64,000 nt of DNA from JAKAKT01 sp041305385 (GTDB taxonomy: Archaea > Micrarchaeota > Micrarchaeia > Burarchaeales > JAKAKT01), in assembly GCA_041305385.1 (NCBI GenBank), contig JBFYLO010000046.1, positions 1 to 64,000 of the forward strand. Direction: 5' to 3'. The translations under genes and the position numbers were made by a program. The notes under the pieces were generated by a model. The model saw only the letters and a list, made by a program, of their open reading frames with translations, was not told the origin of the DNA and searched no databases. Position 1 is the first letter of the stretch. Each line of letters begins with the position of its first letter. Below are positions 25,187-32,893 of this stretch, in pieces.

Positions 25187-25903
25187 ATGAAGCTCAACGT
25201 GAAGGACCTTAACCTAGAATTCAACGGAAGCACCCTCTATCTTGACGACGTTCCGGTCAAGCCGGACATACGGACCCTCGGGCAGATGAGGAAAGTCCTA
25301 TTCGACCCGGAGGCAGGGAAAGGCGACCAGAACACGCCTCTTTACCACATGTACCGCGACCTGGCCCCAAAACTCAAGGCCAGCAGCATCCGCTATGACA
25401 TAACCATAATCTTTCCCAAAAAACTAGGGGCCGAGTTCAACAAGACCCTGGGCCATTACCACCCGGCGGCAGCCCCGGGCCTTTCCTACACAGAGCTTTA
25501 TAATATCCTCGAGGGCGAGGCGCACTACCTTCTCCAGAAGCCAGGCCCCGGCCTGATTGAAGACGCCCTGCTGATACGGGCGAAGAAGGGCGATGCGGTC
25601 CCAATGCCCCCGAACTATGGCCACATAACGATTAATCCTGGCAGCGGGCCCCTCGTCATGGCCAATTTGGTGGAGGCCAATTTCTCTTCCGAGTATACCG
25701 AATACGAGAAGCACAGGGGCGGAGCCTATTACGAGCTTGCAAATGGAAAGTTCATCCAAAACCCGACTTATGGCACGCTTCCAAAGCTAAGGACAATTGC
25801 TGCAGTCTCCTGGAAAGGGCTCGGGCCAGACATTCTCGCTTCTTATCTTAAGGACCAGAAGCCATTCGAATTCCTGAAAGACCCGAGGCTATACGAGGAA
25901 TAA
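25187..25903 (+). CDS. pgiA: Glucose-6-phosphate isomerase, archaeal cupin type
   Basis: 238 residues. The cupin PGI motif is plain: TLGHYHP, then SYTELYNILEGEAHYLLQ, and the second metal-binding strand PPNYGHITIN. The enzyme interconverts glucose-6-P and fructose-6-P with a bound metal, and is unrelated to the bacterial or eukaryotic PGI. A TATA-like ATTTAAAT is about 30 bases before the ATG. The length is somewhat above the 190-residue core, with an N-terminal extension, as in several archaeal and bacterial cupin PGIs. It feeds hexose phosphate towards the glycan genes further right. Confidence 0.9.
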   Translation: MKLNVKDLNLEFNGSTLYLDDVPVKPDIRTLGQMRKVLFDPEAGKGDQNTPLYHMYRDLAPKLKASSIRYDITIIFPKKLGAEFNKTLGHYHPAAAPGLSYTELYNILEGEAHYLLQKPGPGLIEDALLIRAKKGDAVPMPPNYGHITINPGSGPLVMANLVEANFSSEYTEYEKHRGGAYYELANGKFIQNPTYGTLPKLRTIAAVSWKGLGPDILASYLKDQKPFEFLKDPRLYEE

Positions 25904-25950
25904 AAAAGAAAAATAAGTGGGCATCGAGCGCCCGTTCCAGACTATCTTCC

Positions 25951-28056
25951 TCAGAAGCTTGCGGCCCCGCCAACGATGAGCCCTGCAATCAGCAGCCCAA
26001 TGACGCTCAATATCTTCATCATGATGTTGAGCGACGGCCCTGCGGTGTCCTTGAACGGGTCCCCGACAGTGTCCCCAACTACTGCTGCCGCATGGGTCGG
26101 CGTTCCCTTGCCCCCGAAGTTCCCGTCCTCGATGTACTTCTTCGCGTTGTCCCACGCCCCTCCTGCGTTGCACATGAACACCGCGAGCATCAGCGAGGAC
26201 ACAATTGCCCCGCCCAGGAATCCCCCGAGCGGTTCTATCCCAAGCAGGTAGACAATGGCAATCGGGGAGAGCACAGTGATGATTACCGGGACCACAAGCT
26301 CGCCCAGAGCGCCCTTGGTCGCGATGTCAACGCACCGCGCGTAGTCAGGTTTGTCCTTCCCTTCCATTATCTTCTTCGTCTTGAACTGCCTCCTGACTTC
26401 TTCAACTATCAGGAATGCCGTCTTCCCGACAGCTTTGATTGCCATCGATGAGAAGAGGAATGGGAACGCAGCCCCGAGCAGGAACCCGATGAACACCACG
26501 GGTTCGGACACCCTTATTGAGGTTATCCCTACAACCCCGACTTTTGTGAGGAATGCGGCAAACAGCGCAACTGCCGAGACTGCAGCAGATGCTATCGCAA
26601 ACCCCTTCGTAAGCGCTTTCACGGTGTTCCCCACAGAGTCGAGCTCGCTCGTTATCTTTGCAGCCTTCTTGTCGGTCTTGTCCAGGCCGCTCATTTCGAC
26701 AATCCCCTGCGCGTTGTCAGAAACAGGGCCGAACGTGTCCATCGAGACAGTAATGCCCGTCGTCCCGAGCATTCCTACGCCGACAAGGGCAATCCCGTAG
26801 AAACCCATCGCCCAGTAGCCGACATATATCGCAACAGAAACAATAATCGCCATTGCAAAAGAGCTTTCATATCCATATGCGACCCCGCTGATTATCGTTG
26901 TTCCAGCACCGGTCTGCGCTGATTTCGCTATCTCCTGAACCGGGACCTTGCCCGTTATCCTGCCGAAGAGGCTCTTGTGCGGTGCAGTGTAATATTCAGT
27001 CATCCAGCCAATGAGCTGAGTTGCTGCCAAGCCCGCGAAAGCAGCTACAAACGGCCTCCAGTCGTTGAACAGCACCATGGAGATGATGAGAAACAGGCCA
27101 GCCATTATCAGGTTCGCCCGCAGCAGGCCCTTGTCCATCGCTTTCATGGCACTCTCTCCCTTCTTTGCTTTCACAAAGAATGTCCCGGCGATTGCCGAGA
27201 ATGCGGCTGCAGCGTAGAAGAGAATCGGCAGGGCCATTCCGGAAATCCCGTATGTCCCTCCACTTAGCGTTGGGACAGTGGCCCCCAGTATTATCGCAGC
27301 CACAAGGGAGGCGACATAAGATTCGTAAATATCCGCGCCCATCCCAGCGCAGTCACCAACGTTGTCCCCGACATTATCCGCAATGACTGCCGGATTCCTC
27401 GGGTCGTCTTCTGGAATCCCTTTCTCGATTTTTCCCACGAGGTCTGCCCCGACATCAGCTCCCTTTGTGAATATTCCTCCCCCTACCCTCATGAACAGGG
27501 CGAGTAGCGATGCTCCGAAGCTGAACCCGACAACCACGTTGCTCATGACCGGGATAGCTTGCTCAGCGTTCCCCCCATAAAGGAAATAAGCACCAGTGAA
27601 TATCGCAGTAACCCCGAAGAGGCCTAGGCCTGCAAGCACCATCCCGTTTACAATGCCCGCGCTGAACGCAGTCCTCAACGCGTAATTCAGGTCAGTTCTC
27701 GCAGCATTCGCGCACCTGACATTGGACCTTATCGCAACAAACATCCCGGTGTAGCCTGCGCTAGCGGAGAATATCGCACCGATGACAAACGTTATCGGGA
27801 GCGCCCATCCCGCAGGCGTGTTCCAGAATGCAACTCCTAGAAGAATCGCAATCAATACGACAACCACAGCAATGGTCCTGAACTGCCTTCTAAGATAAGC
27901 TTCCGCGCCCTCGCGGACAGCCCTTGAGATTTCAATCATCTTGGGCGTCCCCTCTGGCTGTGCAAGCACTCCTTTTCCCATGTGCCATGCAAAGGCAAGG
28001 GCAGCTAAAGCCCCAATAAAACCTAGCGCTATGGCCAGAATCACGATAAAGTCCAT
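25951..28056 (-). CDS. hppA: Membrane-bound proton-translocating pyrophosphatase
   Basis: 701 residues with about 16 membrane helices. Substrate-site motifs are intact: the loop DVGADLVGKIEKGIPEDDPRN, then DNVGDNVGDCAGMGAD, and the C-terminal DNAKKYIE...VGDTVGDPFKDTAGPS. The sequence GNTVKALTKG places Lys at the position that marks K+-independent, H+-pumping members. It hydrolyses PPi and builds a proton gradient. A textbook ribosome site (AAGGAGGTG) precedes the ATG. It is a main energy-saving enzyme in such streamlined archaea. Confidence 0.94.
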   Translation of the reverse strand: MDFIVILAIALGFIGALAALAFAWHMGKGVLAQPEGTPKMIEISRAVREGAEAYLRRQFRTIAVVVVLIAILLGVAFWNTPAGWALPITFVIGAIFSASAGYTGMFVAIRSNVRCANAARTDLNYALRTAFSAGIVNGMVLAGLGLFGVTAIFTGAYFLYGGNAEQAIPVMSNVVVGFSFGASLLALFMRVGGGIFTKGADVGADLVGKIEKGIPEDDPRNPAVIADNVGDNVGDCAGMGADIYESYVASLVAAIILGATVPTLSGGTYGISGMALPILFYAAAAFSAIAGTFFVKAKKGESAMKAMDKGLLRANLIMAGLFLIISMVLFNDWRPFVAAFAGLAATQLIGWMTEYYTAPHKSLFGRITGKVPVQEIAKSAQTGAGTTIISGVAYGYESSFAMAIIVSVAIYVGYWAMGFYGIALVGVGMLGTTGITVSMDTFGPVSDNAQGIVEMSGLDKTDKKAAKITSELDSVGNTVKALTKGFAIASAAVSAVALFAAFLTKVGVVGITSIRVSEPVVFIGFLLGAAFPFLFSSMAIKAVGKTAFLIVEEVRRQFKTKKIMEGKDKPDYARCVDIATKGALGELVVPVIITVLSPIAIVYLLGIEPLGGFLGGAIVSSLMLAVFMCNAGGAWDNAKKYIEDGNFGGKGTPTHAAAVVGDTVGDPFKDTAGPSLNIMMKILSVIGLLIAGLIVGGAASF

Positions 28057-28108
28057 CGCCGCACCTCCTTGTTTAAGGATAATTTCCCGAAGCTAATTAA
28101 AAATCTTT

Positions 28109-28495
28109 CTAATCAACCACTTCGATGGGAACCGGCTTTCCATCTCTATCATAAGCTCGTGCATCCTGCTCCCTGTATGGATAGCCAGCGATTATGTGCA
28201 CTTTTCCGAGCCTCCCGAAAAAAAGTCTATCGCCCCTCGACGGCCTTGCATCTGGGACTGGGTGCGAGTGGAAACTGCCACAAGAGTGCGAGAACATCGG
28301 GAGCATGTTGAAGTCGATGCTCGAGAACCCATTTCCATAGGTGCTTCTTGGGAGGATTAAAACGTGGGTTATCAATCCCTCATCGTCATCCCTGAGCAAG
28401 GCGATGAACTCATCTGGGTAAACATTCTTGGATGCGCCGAGCGCCAGCTCAAGGGCTTCCCGCTTGATTTTGACCATCAGGCTCGCCAGTTCCAT
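28109..28495 (-). CDS. JAB/MPN-domain metalloprotease-like protein
   Basis: 128 residues. The JAMM zinc motif is recognisable: E in DEFIALL, then GSFHSHPVPDARPSRGDRLFF giving HxH, Ser and Asp. Such proteins in archaea remove ubiquitin-like SAMP modifiers or belong to the RadC/JAB class. The ATG is preceded by AAGGAGCG and lies inside the 3' end of trmI, overlapping it by 47 bases in another frame, so expression is coupled. The fold seems complete and short. Confidence 0.78.
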   Translation of the reverse strand: MELASLMVKIKREALELALGASKNVYPDEFIALLRDDDEGLITHVLILPRSTYGNGFSSIDFNMLPMFSHSCGSFHSHPVPDARPSRGDRLFFGRLGKVHIIAGYPYREQDARAYDRDGKPVPIEVVD

Positions 28496-29087
28496 TCGCT
28501 CCTTTTTCCCGAGTGCTCGCCGTTCCCGCTTTCCTCGCGAATACCAGGTAAGCAGTGTGGGTCAACCCGGTGTTCTCGGGCCTGAAGCCCTGCTCCCTCA
28601 CAAGCATCTCCCGGACAATCGACTCTATGCAAAAAGGATTTGTGAAGCCGACTTTCACGCATTCCTTCACGAACTTGCTCACCTGCTCCGCGTGCGGCAG
28701 ATACCCGACCACAAACCCGCCCTCTTTCAGCGCCTTGAAAGCATGCGGAAGAACCCTGTCCGAATCCGCCAAGTCCAGGGCAACCAAGTCCAGATTTTTT
28801 TCACCGATTCCTTGAAAAACATCCCCGAGCTTTACCTTTACATTTTTCAGCTTCGCCCTTTCAACATTCATTTTCGCAAGCTCAGCGAACTCCTCCCTTC
28901 TTTCGTAAGTCACTACGCTCTTGCACACATTCCCCAAAGCGATTGCAAGCCACCCGCTTCCTGCCCCGGCATCCACTACCTTGCTCGTCTTCCCAACCCC
29001 GGTGAAAGCCAGAATCATCCCGATGTCCTTGGGCAAAATGACCTGTGGCCCTCTCTTCAATTTGTCCAGCAATGGATTGAATTTCAT
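28449..29087 (-). CDS. trmI: tRNA (adenine-N1)-methyltransferase TrmI
   Basis: 212 residues. Family features: KRGPQVILPKDIGMI, SAM loop VVDAGAGSGWLAIALG, VALDLADSD and the C-terminal FRPENTGLTHTAYLVFARK. Archaeal TrmI forms m1A at position 58 (and 57) of the tRNA T-loop and stabilises it. The last 25 residues after FARK are low complexity and overlap the JAMM gene. The T-loop target is relevant because the tRNA-Val in this window has an insertion at that site. Confidence 0.9.
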   Translation of the reverse strand: MKFNPLLDKLKRGPQVILPKDIGMILAFTGVGKTSKVVDAGAGSGWLAIALGNVCKSVVTYERREEFAELAKMNVERAKLKNVKVKLGDVFQGIGEKNLDLVALDLADSDRVLPHAFKALKEGGFVVGYLPHAEQVSKFVKECVKVGFTNPFCIESIVREMLVREQGFRPENTGLTHTAYLVFARKAGTASTREKGANGTGEPDGQNQAGSP

Positions 29088-29155
29088 AGTGTTTAATCTC
29101 GCAAGACAAACGTTAAATTACTTTTCAGAGGATACACTTCAAGGAGGTTGTGCTT

Positions 29156-30139
29156 ATGGCAGTTAACATCTTGGTCGGCGGTCAGTTTGGTGATGAGGGG
29201 AAGGGAAAAATCATATCCTACTTAGCCTTGAAGGACAAGCCCGAAATCGTAGCTCGCGGGGGAGTTGGCCCGAATGCCGGGCATACGGTCATCTACAAGG
29301 GGCGGACCTACAAGCTGAGGCAATTGCCCTCAGGCATCATTTACGAAAAGTCCCGCATACTGATCGGAGCAGGAGTGCTCGTGAACCACGAAGTTTTTTT
29401 GAAGGAGATTGAGGACTGCGGGGTGAAGAACCGGGTCGGAATCGACTTTAGGTGCACCGCGATAACCCAGGCCCACATAGTCGAGGACACTGAGACAGGC
29501 GCAAAGATTGGGACGACAAAGACAGGCTGTGGTCCCGCGAACATAGACCGCGTTCGAAGGACTGCGAAACTAGTTTCCGAAGTCCCGGAACTGAAGCCTT
29601 ACTTGACTGATGTCCAGAAAGAAGTGAACAGGGCGAAGAACGTTCTCATTGAGGGCTCCCAGGGGTTCATGCTTTCACTGCTTTACGGGACTTACCCATT
29701 TGTCACCTCGAAGGACACGAGCGCAAGCACAGTTGCAGCAGATGTCGGCTTGGGCCCGACAAAGATTGATGACGTCATTCTGGTCCTGAAAGCTTACACC
29801 ACCAGGGTGGGAAACGGGCCATTCGAGGGCGAGGTTCCCCACGAGCGGGCTGTTGAATTGGGTTATGCGGAATACGGGACCGTTACTGGAAGACCACGCA
29901 GGGTTTCCGAAACCCTCCACTGGGATGAACTGAAGCTCGCTTGCGAGATAAACTCCGCAACCATGCTCGCAGTGACAAAACTCGATGTGAAATTCCCATC
30001 GTGCAAGGGAATCAGGGATTACAAGAAATTGCCCAAGGAAGCGAAGTCCTTCATTCAGGAGATTGAGAAGAAATTGAACGTCCCGGTCAAGTTCATCGGA
30101 ACCGGGGCAGACGCAGAGGAGATTATTGACCGGCGATGA
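29156..30139 (+). CDS. purA: Adenylosuccinate synthetase
   Basis: 327 residues, the short archaeal form. It joins IMP and aspartate using GTP, the first step from IMP to AMP. Motifs: GGQFGDEGKGK (8-18, catalytic Asp13), GPNAGHTV with catalytic His, GTTKTGCGPA and EGSQG. The ATG is chosen because a strong GGAGGT lies eight bases before it; the GTG two codons upstream would be too close to that site. It heads a run of small membrane protein genes on the same strand. Confidence 0.93.
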   Translation: MAVNILVGGQFGDEGKGKIISYLALKDKPEIVARGGVGPNAGHTVIYKGRTYKLRQLPSGIIYEKSRILIGAGVLVNHEVFLKEIEDCGVKNRVGIDFRCTAITQAHIVEDTETGAKIGTTKTGCGPANIDRVRRTAKLVSEVPELKPYLTDVQKEVNRAKNVLIEGSQGFMLSLLYGTYPFVTSKDTSASTVAADVGLGPTKIDDVILVLKAYTTRVGNGPFEGEVPHERAVELGYAEYGTVTGRPRRVSETLHWDELKLACEINSATMLAVTKLDVKFPSCKGIRDYKKLPKEAKSFIQEIEKKLNVPVKFIGTGADAEEIIDRR

Positions 30140-30143
30140 GACT

Positions 30144-30749
30144 ATGGACACCGAATTATTGGCCGTCATATGTTTTGTCCCAATGGCCCTAATCCTCGTC
30201 CTCATAGGACTGCTCTACCAAAGGATGCAGAGGAGCGGTGCATCCGCCCTCTTCCACGAGCTTCGCGATTCGCTTGGCGGCCAACTCACGACCCCGAGCC
30301 ACAGCATACTGGAGTTCATTCCCTACTTTTATCCGGATTACGTAATCAGGGGAATCACGGGTTCATGTAATGGCACTGATTACAGAATAGAGGAGATTAT
30401 ACGCAACCCAGGCCAAGGAGGCAGTTCATTGGCAATACGGGTCTCAGTTGCGTTTGTCTCTCCGTTCTCGCTTTATGTGCGGCACCACAACAACAGGTTC
30501 AAATACTCGCCGGTCATTCTGGATGGAAAGAAATATGGCGATTTTTGGTTTAAGGCAGACGATGAGAAGTCAGCAAAGGAGTTTATGGGCAAGAACCTCG
30601 AGGACCTCAAGAAACTGCTCGCGCCGGGCAGATTCCTGGACCTTAAGGTTGAACACAACAGACTAAACGCCCTCCTTGGCTATGACAGGAAACAGATACT
30701 CGAGGCTCTTGAACTTCTCTCCGTAATCGCGAAAAAAGAAATAAGGTGA
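30144..30749 (+). CDS. Membrane-anchored protein of unknown function
   Basis: 201 residues. One N-terminal membrane helix (LLAVICFVPMALILVLIGLLY) is followed by a soluble domain of about 170 residues with alternating strands (YVIRGITGSCNGTDYRIEEII, LAIRVSVAFVSPFSLYVRHH) and helices towards the end. No family recognised. The ATG lies four bases after the purA stop, with GCGATGAG as a possible ribosome site. The longer reading overlaps purA and is less likely. It is probably co-transcribed with the two small genes that follow. Confidence 0.55.
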   Translation: MDTELLAVICFVPMALILVLIGLLYQRMQRSGASALFHELRDSLGGQLTTPSHSILEFIPYFYPDYVIRGITGSCNGTDYRIEEIIRNPGQGGSSLAIRVSVAFVSPFSLYVRHHNNRFKYSPVILDGKKYGDFWFKADDEKSAKEFMGKNLEDLKKLLAPGRFLDLKVEHNRLNALLGYDRKQILEALELLSVIAKKEIR

Positions 30750-30755
30750 TTGAAA

Positions 30756-30974
30756 ATGGAAGGCAAGCGAGCCAGACTAATACTTTTTCTCGCTTTCGGA
30801 ATTATCGTTTTACCCGCAGCGTATCTATCATATAAATTAGAGATGAAACAAGCATCCGAGATAGAACTGGTTATTCTCTTGATATTACTCGGGTTGTTGG
30901 TTGTAGGTTTCTATCTTATTGCTAAAGCCAGAAAGGGCAATAAATTTCCGTTTGATGATATAAAAAGAGGGTGA
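30756..30974 (+). CDS. Small two-helix membrane protein
   Basis: 72 residues: a basic N-terminus (MEGKRAR), two membrane helices (LILFLAFGIIVLPAAYLSY and IELVILLILLGLLVVGFYLI) and a basic tail (KARKGNKFPFDDIKRG). The ATG follows AAGGTGATTGAAA, a ribosome site that also overlaps the stop of the previous gene. No family is recognised. Its position suggests one operon with its neighbours. Confidence 0.55.
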   Translation: MEGKRARLILFLAFGIIVLPAAYLSYKLEMKQASEIELVILLILLGLLVVGFYLIAKARKGNKFPFDDIKRG

Positions 30975-30979
30975 TTTGA

Positions 30980-31249
30980 ATGGCGTTAGGAGTAATGGCC
31001 GCCTTGATTGCGGCAGTAATCGGCGCAATCGTCGTGATTGTGGGGATAATCGCAATATTCTTCTTCGCGATAATCGGGGCCCTCATGGGCGCGATAACGG
31101 GCTTCATTTTGCATTTCGTCCCGGTTCTCGGCCCGCTCGTCGAGAATGGGCTCACCCAAATCGGAATCCAGAACCCGGACCTGACCTCAATCGGGGCAGC
31201 GCTCGGGTTCATCGCAGGGTTCTTCAAGAGCGCCCAGGAGCACAAGTAA
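30980..31249 (+). CDS. Small membrane protein
   Basis: 89 residues, largely hydrophobic: a long stretch LIAAVIGAIVVIVGIIAIFF, then a second segment IGALMGAITGFILHFVPVLG, and an amphipathic end with GAALGFIAGFFKSAQEHK. GGTGATTTGA stands directly before the ATG as ribosome site. Alternating Ile/Val/Ala/Gly composition is typical of small archaeal membrane proteins without known function. Last gene of the purA run; a tRNA follows. Confidence 0.5.
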   Translation: MALGVMAALIAAVIGAIVVIVGIIAIFFFAIIGALMGAITGFILHFVPVLGPLVENGLTQIGIQNPDLTSIGAALGFIAGFFKSAQEHK

Positions 31250-31305
31250 AGCTTCCCTCTCGAGGGCGCACGTTTTTATTAGTATTTCCCCATATTTCTA
31301 CTTCG

Positions 31306-31433
31306 CGGGCCCGTAGTCGAAAGCTCGCCTTTTTGGCGAGCCGACAATGGTAAGACGTCAGTCTCACACACTGAAGATTCGGAGTTCGATTTTAGTTCGA
31401 GAAGCTCGAGCAAACGAAAACCTCCGCGGGCCC
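31306..31433 (+). tRNA. tRNA-Val(CAC) with insertions, probable introns, in both D arm and T arm
   Basis: Acceptor strands GGGCCCG (31306-31312) and CGGGCCC (31426-31432) pair fully, with discriminator A. The anticodon arm TCAGT-CTCACAC-ACTGA gives anticodon CAC (31364-31366). The T stem CGGAG (31379-31383) pairs with CTCCG (31421-31425), but the loop is 37 bases instead of seven; about 30 extra bases contain a hairpin GTTCGAG/CTCGAGC. The D arm GTC...GAC holds about 26 extra bases with a perfect hairpin GCTCGCC/GGCGAGC flanked by GTCG/CGAC. Removing both leaves a normal length of about 72 bases. No CCA is encoded. A TTTTTATTA box lies upstream. Exact splice points are not determined. Confidence 0.85.
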
Positions 31434-31436
31434 ACT

Positions 31437-31475
31437 CCCTAAACCGCAGGGGGAGCGCCCCCTTCAGTTTTAGGG
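31437..31475 (+). terminator. Hairpin behind tRNA-Val
   Basis: GGGGG (31449-31453) pairs with CCCCC (31458-31462) over an AGCG loop. An outer arm CCCTAAAC pairs with GTTTTAGGG, allowing one bulged T, so the whole 39 bases fold into one hairpin. It may end the tRNA transcript or protect its 3' trailer. Confidence 0.5.
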
Positions 31476-31508
31476 CTAATCCTGATTCCCCCCACGAAAA
31501 GACTTCAA

Positions 31509-32078
31509 CTATCTTATCCTAAAATCAGCGCTCAGGCTTCTCGGGCTCTTCTCCCAGCTCACCCAGTAAACGAACGTAATCGAGTAGTTTCCCCCCGGAA
31601 CCTGCTCTCCCCTCCTAATGGTTGCAAAACTGCTTCCGCAGGGAATTTTCTGGTCCTTCCACTCCCGCTGGTCCCAGAGGAAAAGAAGCCCATAGGATTC
31701 GGCCTGGAGCACAACCCTTTCCTCGCCCCCCTCAGGAGGCACCAAGATGTTCACTGCCCCCCCTTCGCAGGTGCTGAAGTCCCTCATCTGCCTATATTCG
31801 ACGTTCTCGCAGGAGGAATTGGTTTTTCGGCATATCCAAACAGACGGATAAGAGCCGAGGGAATACCCGCCCGAGCGGTTGTTATATGAGATTGAGTAAT
31901 TTGTCGTCTTCAGCTGAATTGCAATCGGTTCGCCGACTGAATAACTCTCGCCAACGATGAGCGCGACCTCGCTGTCATCGCTCACAGGCTTTTCGGCTGC
32001 TTTCTCAGGGCCTGGGCCAAGGCAGCCGAACAGGAGCAAAAGCAGGAGAAGGGCGAGGGAGAGAGCAAACGTCTTCAT
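31509..32078 (-). CDS. Lipoprotein of unknown function
   Basis: 189 residues. Signal peptide with long Leu run and lipobox LLFGC predicts an outer-face lipoprotein. The mature part is a beta-rich domain (GESYSVGEPIAIQLKTTNYSI) with two Cys pairs, resembling intragenic Ig-like folds of archaeal surface proteins. The ATG is chosen because GAGGAG precedes it by a suitable distance; an upstream in-frame start adds eight non-signal residues. No enzyme motif. It is separated from the tRNA hairpin by about 30 bases. Confidence 0.6.
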   Translation of the reverse strand: MKTFALSLALLLLLLLFGCLGPGPEKAAEKPVSDDSEVALIVGESYSVGEPIAIQLKTTNYSISYNNRSGGYSLGSYPSVWICRKTNSSCENVEYRQMRDFSTCEGGAVNILVPPEGGEERVVLQAESYGLLFLWDQREWKDQKIPCGSSFATIRRGEQVPGGNYSITFVYWVSWEKSPRSLSADFRIR

Positions 32079-32180
32079 GATACTATCTCCTCCTCGAAAC
32101 AATTAAAACATACCCGATTAAACAAAAAACGAATCTTTATTAACCCCAAATGAGCAATAAGCCATCAATAGGGGTTAGAC

Positions 32181-32765
32181 ATGGACATAGGGGCAAGCGC
32201 TTCAAAGGGGCCTAAACACACCGTAAAGGCGAGAATAGAGACTTGGCGAGACGTAACCAGGACTGAAACTGCATTTTTCAGGACAAAAGACAAACACCTG
32301 CGCCCGGCAGCTCTAAAGCGAAAACCCAACGAATGCTTCATCAGGCTCCCAAAAGAGGGGGACAAATCCCTTGTCCATACGCATATATATGATCGAAAAA
32401 AACCACTATCTGAACAGAGGGAGATCTGCAGGGAAAGTTTTGACGACCTGATCATGTTCACGGCGTGGCAGGCCCTAAAAACTAAAATTTCATATTTTCA
32501 TATCGCAGTGGTCGATAAGGAAAGCGGAAACCTGATGGGCACTGTATCGTATTTGGTCCGGCAGCCACTCAGAAATTCGGTCGATAAACTCGTTAAACAG
32601 GGCTCCACAATAGAAGGCATTAAATACAGTTGCAGGTTGTGTGGAATCGACGTTGAAAACAGCTTCAGGATCAGGCACGTCCCTGCCGAAGGTTACATGT
32701 TCCACAAGGAAGCGCGAATTTTCAGGCCAACCAAAGAATCACAACAGACTCCTGCAAAACCTTAA
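32181..32765 (+). CDS. Hypothetical protein, possibly JAB/MPN-like
   Basis: 194 residues, soluble. The centre has SLVHTHIYDRKKPLS followed by SFDDLIMFTAWQALKTK. The HxH then Ser/Asp order recalls the JAMM zinc site, but the spacing to Ser-x2-Asp is wrong, so the link is weak. A CRLCGI segment near residue 152 is the only cysteine pair. A TTTATTAAC box lies about 45 bases before the ATG, so a short leader is expected. Neighbours give no functional hint. Confidence 0.45.
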   Translation: MDIGASASKGPKHTVKARIETWRDVTRTETAFFRTKDKHLRPAALKRKPNECFIRLPKEGDKSLVHTHIYDRKKPLSEQREICRESFDDLIMFTAWQALKTKISYFHIAVVDKESGNLMGTVSYLVRQPLRNSVDKLVKQGSTIEGIKYSCRLCGIDVENSFRIRHVPAEGYMFHKEARIFRPTKESQQTPAKP

Positions 32766-32768
32766 AAC

Positions 32769-32893
32769 CTTTTTAATCCGAAAGCAATAACAAACCAAAG
32801 GAACAATATGGGCTCGCCCGAGTTCAACCAGGGCTTCGAGGAGCCTGCGAGACCCGCGGTCCCGAATCACATTGTTTTTGTGGGGTATTGCTC
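32769..32893 (+). promoter_or_regulatory. alaS promoter and roughly 95-base leader
   Basis: CTTTTTAATCC (32769-32779) is a TATA-like box predicting a start near 32800. The leader up to the alaS ATG is unusually long for this genome and GC-rich in its middle (GAGCCTGCGAGACCCGCGGT). An out-of-frame ATG occurs at 32808. No clear riboswitch fold could be drawn by eye. Confidence 0.35.
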
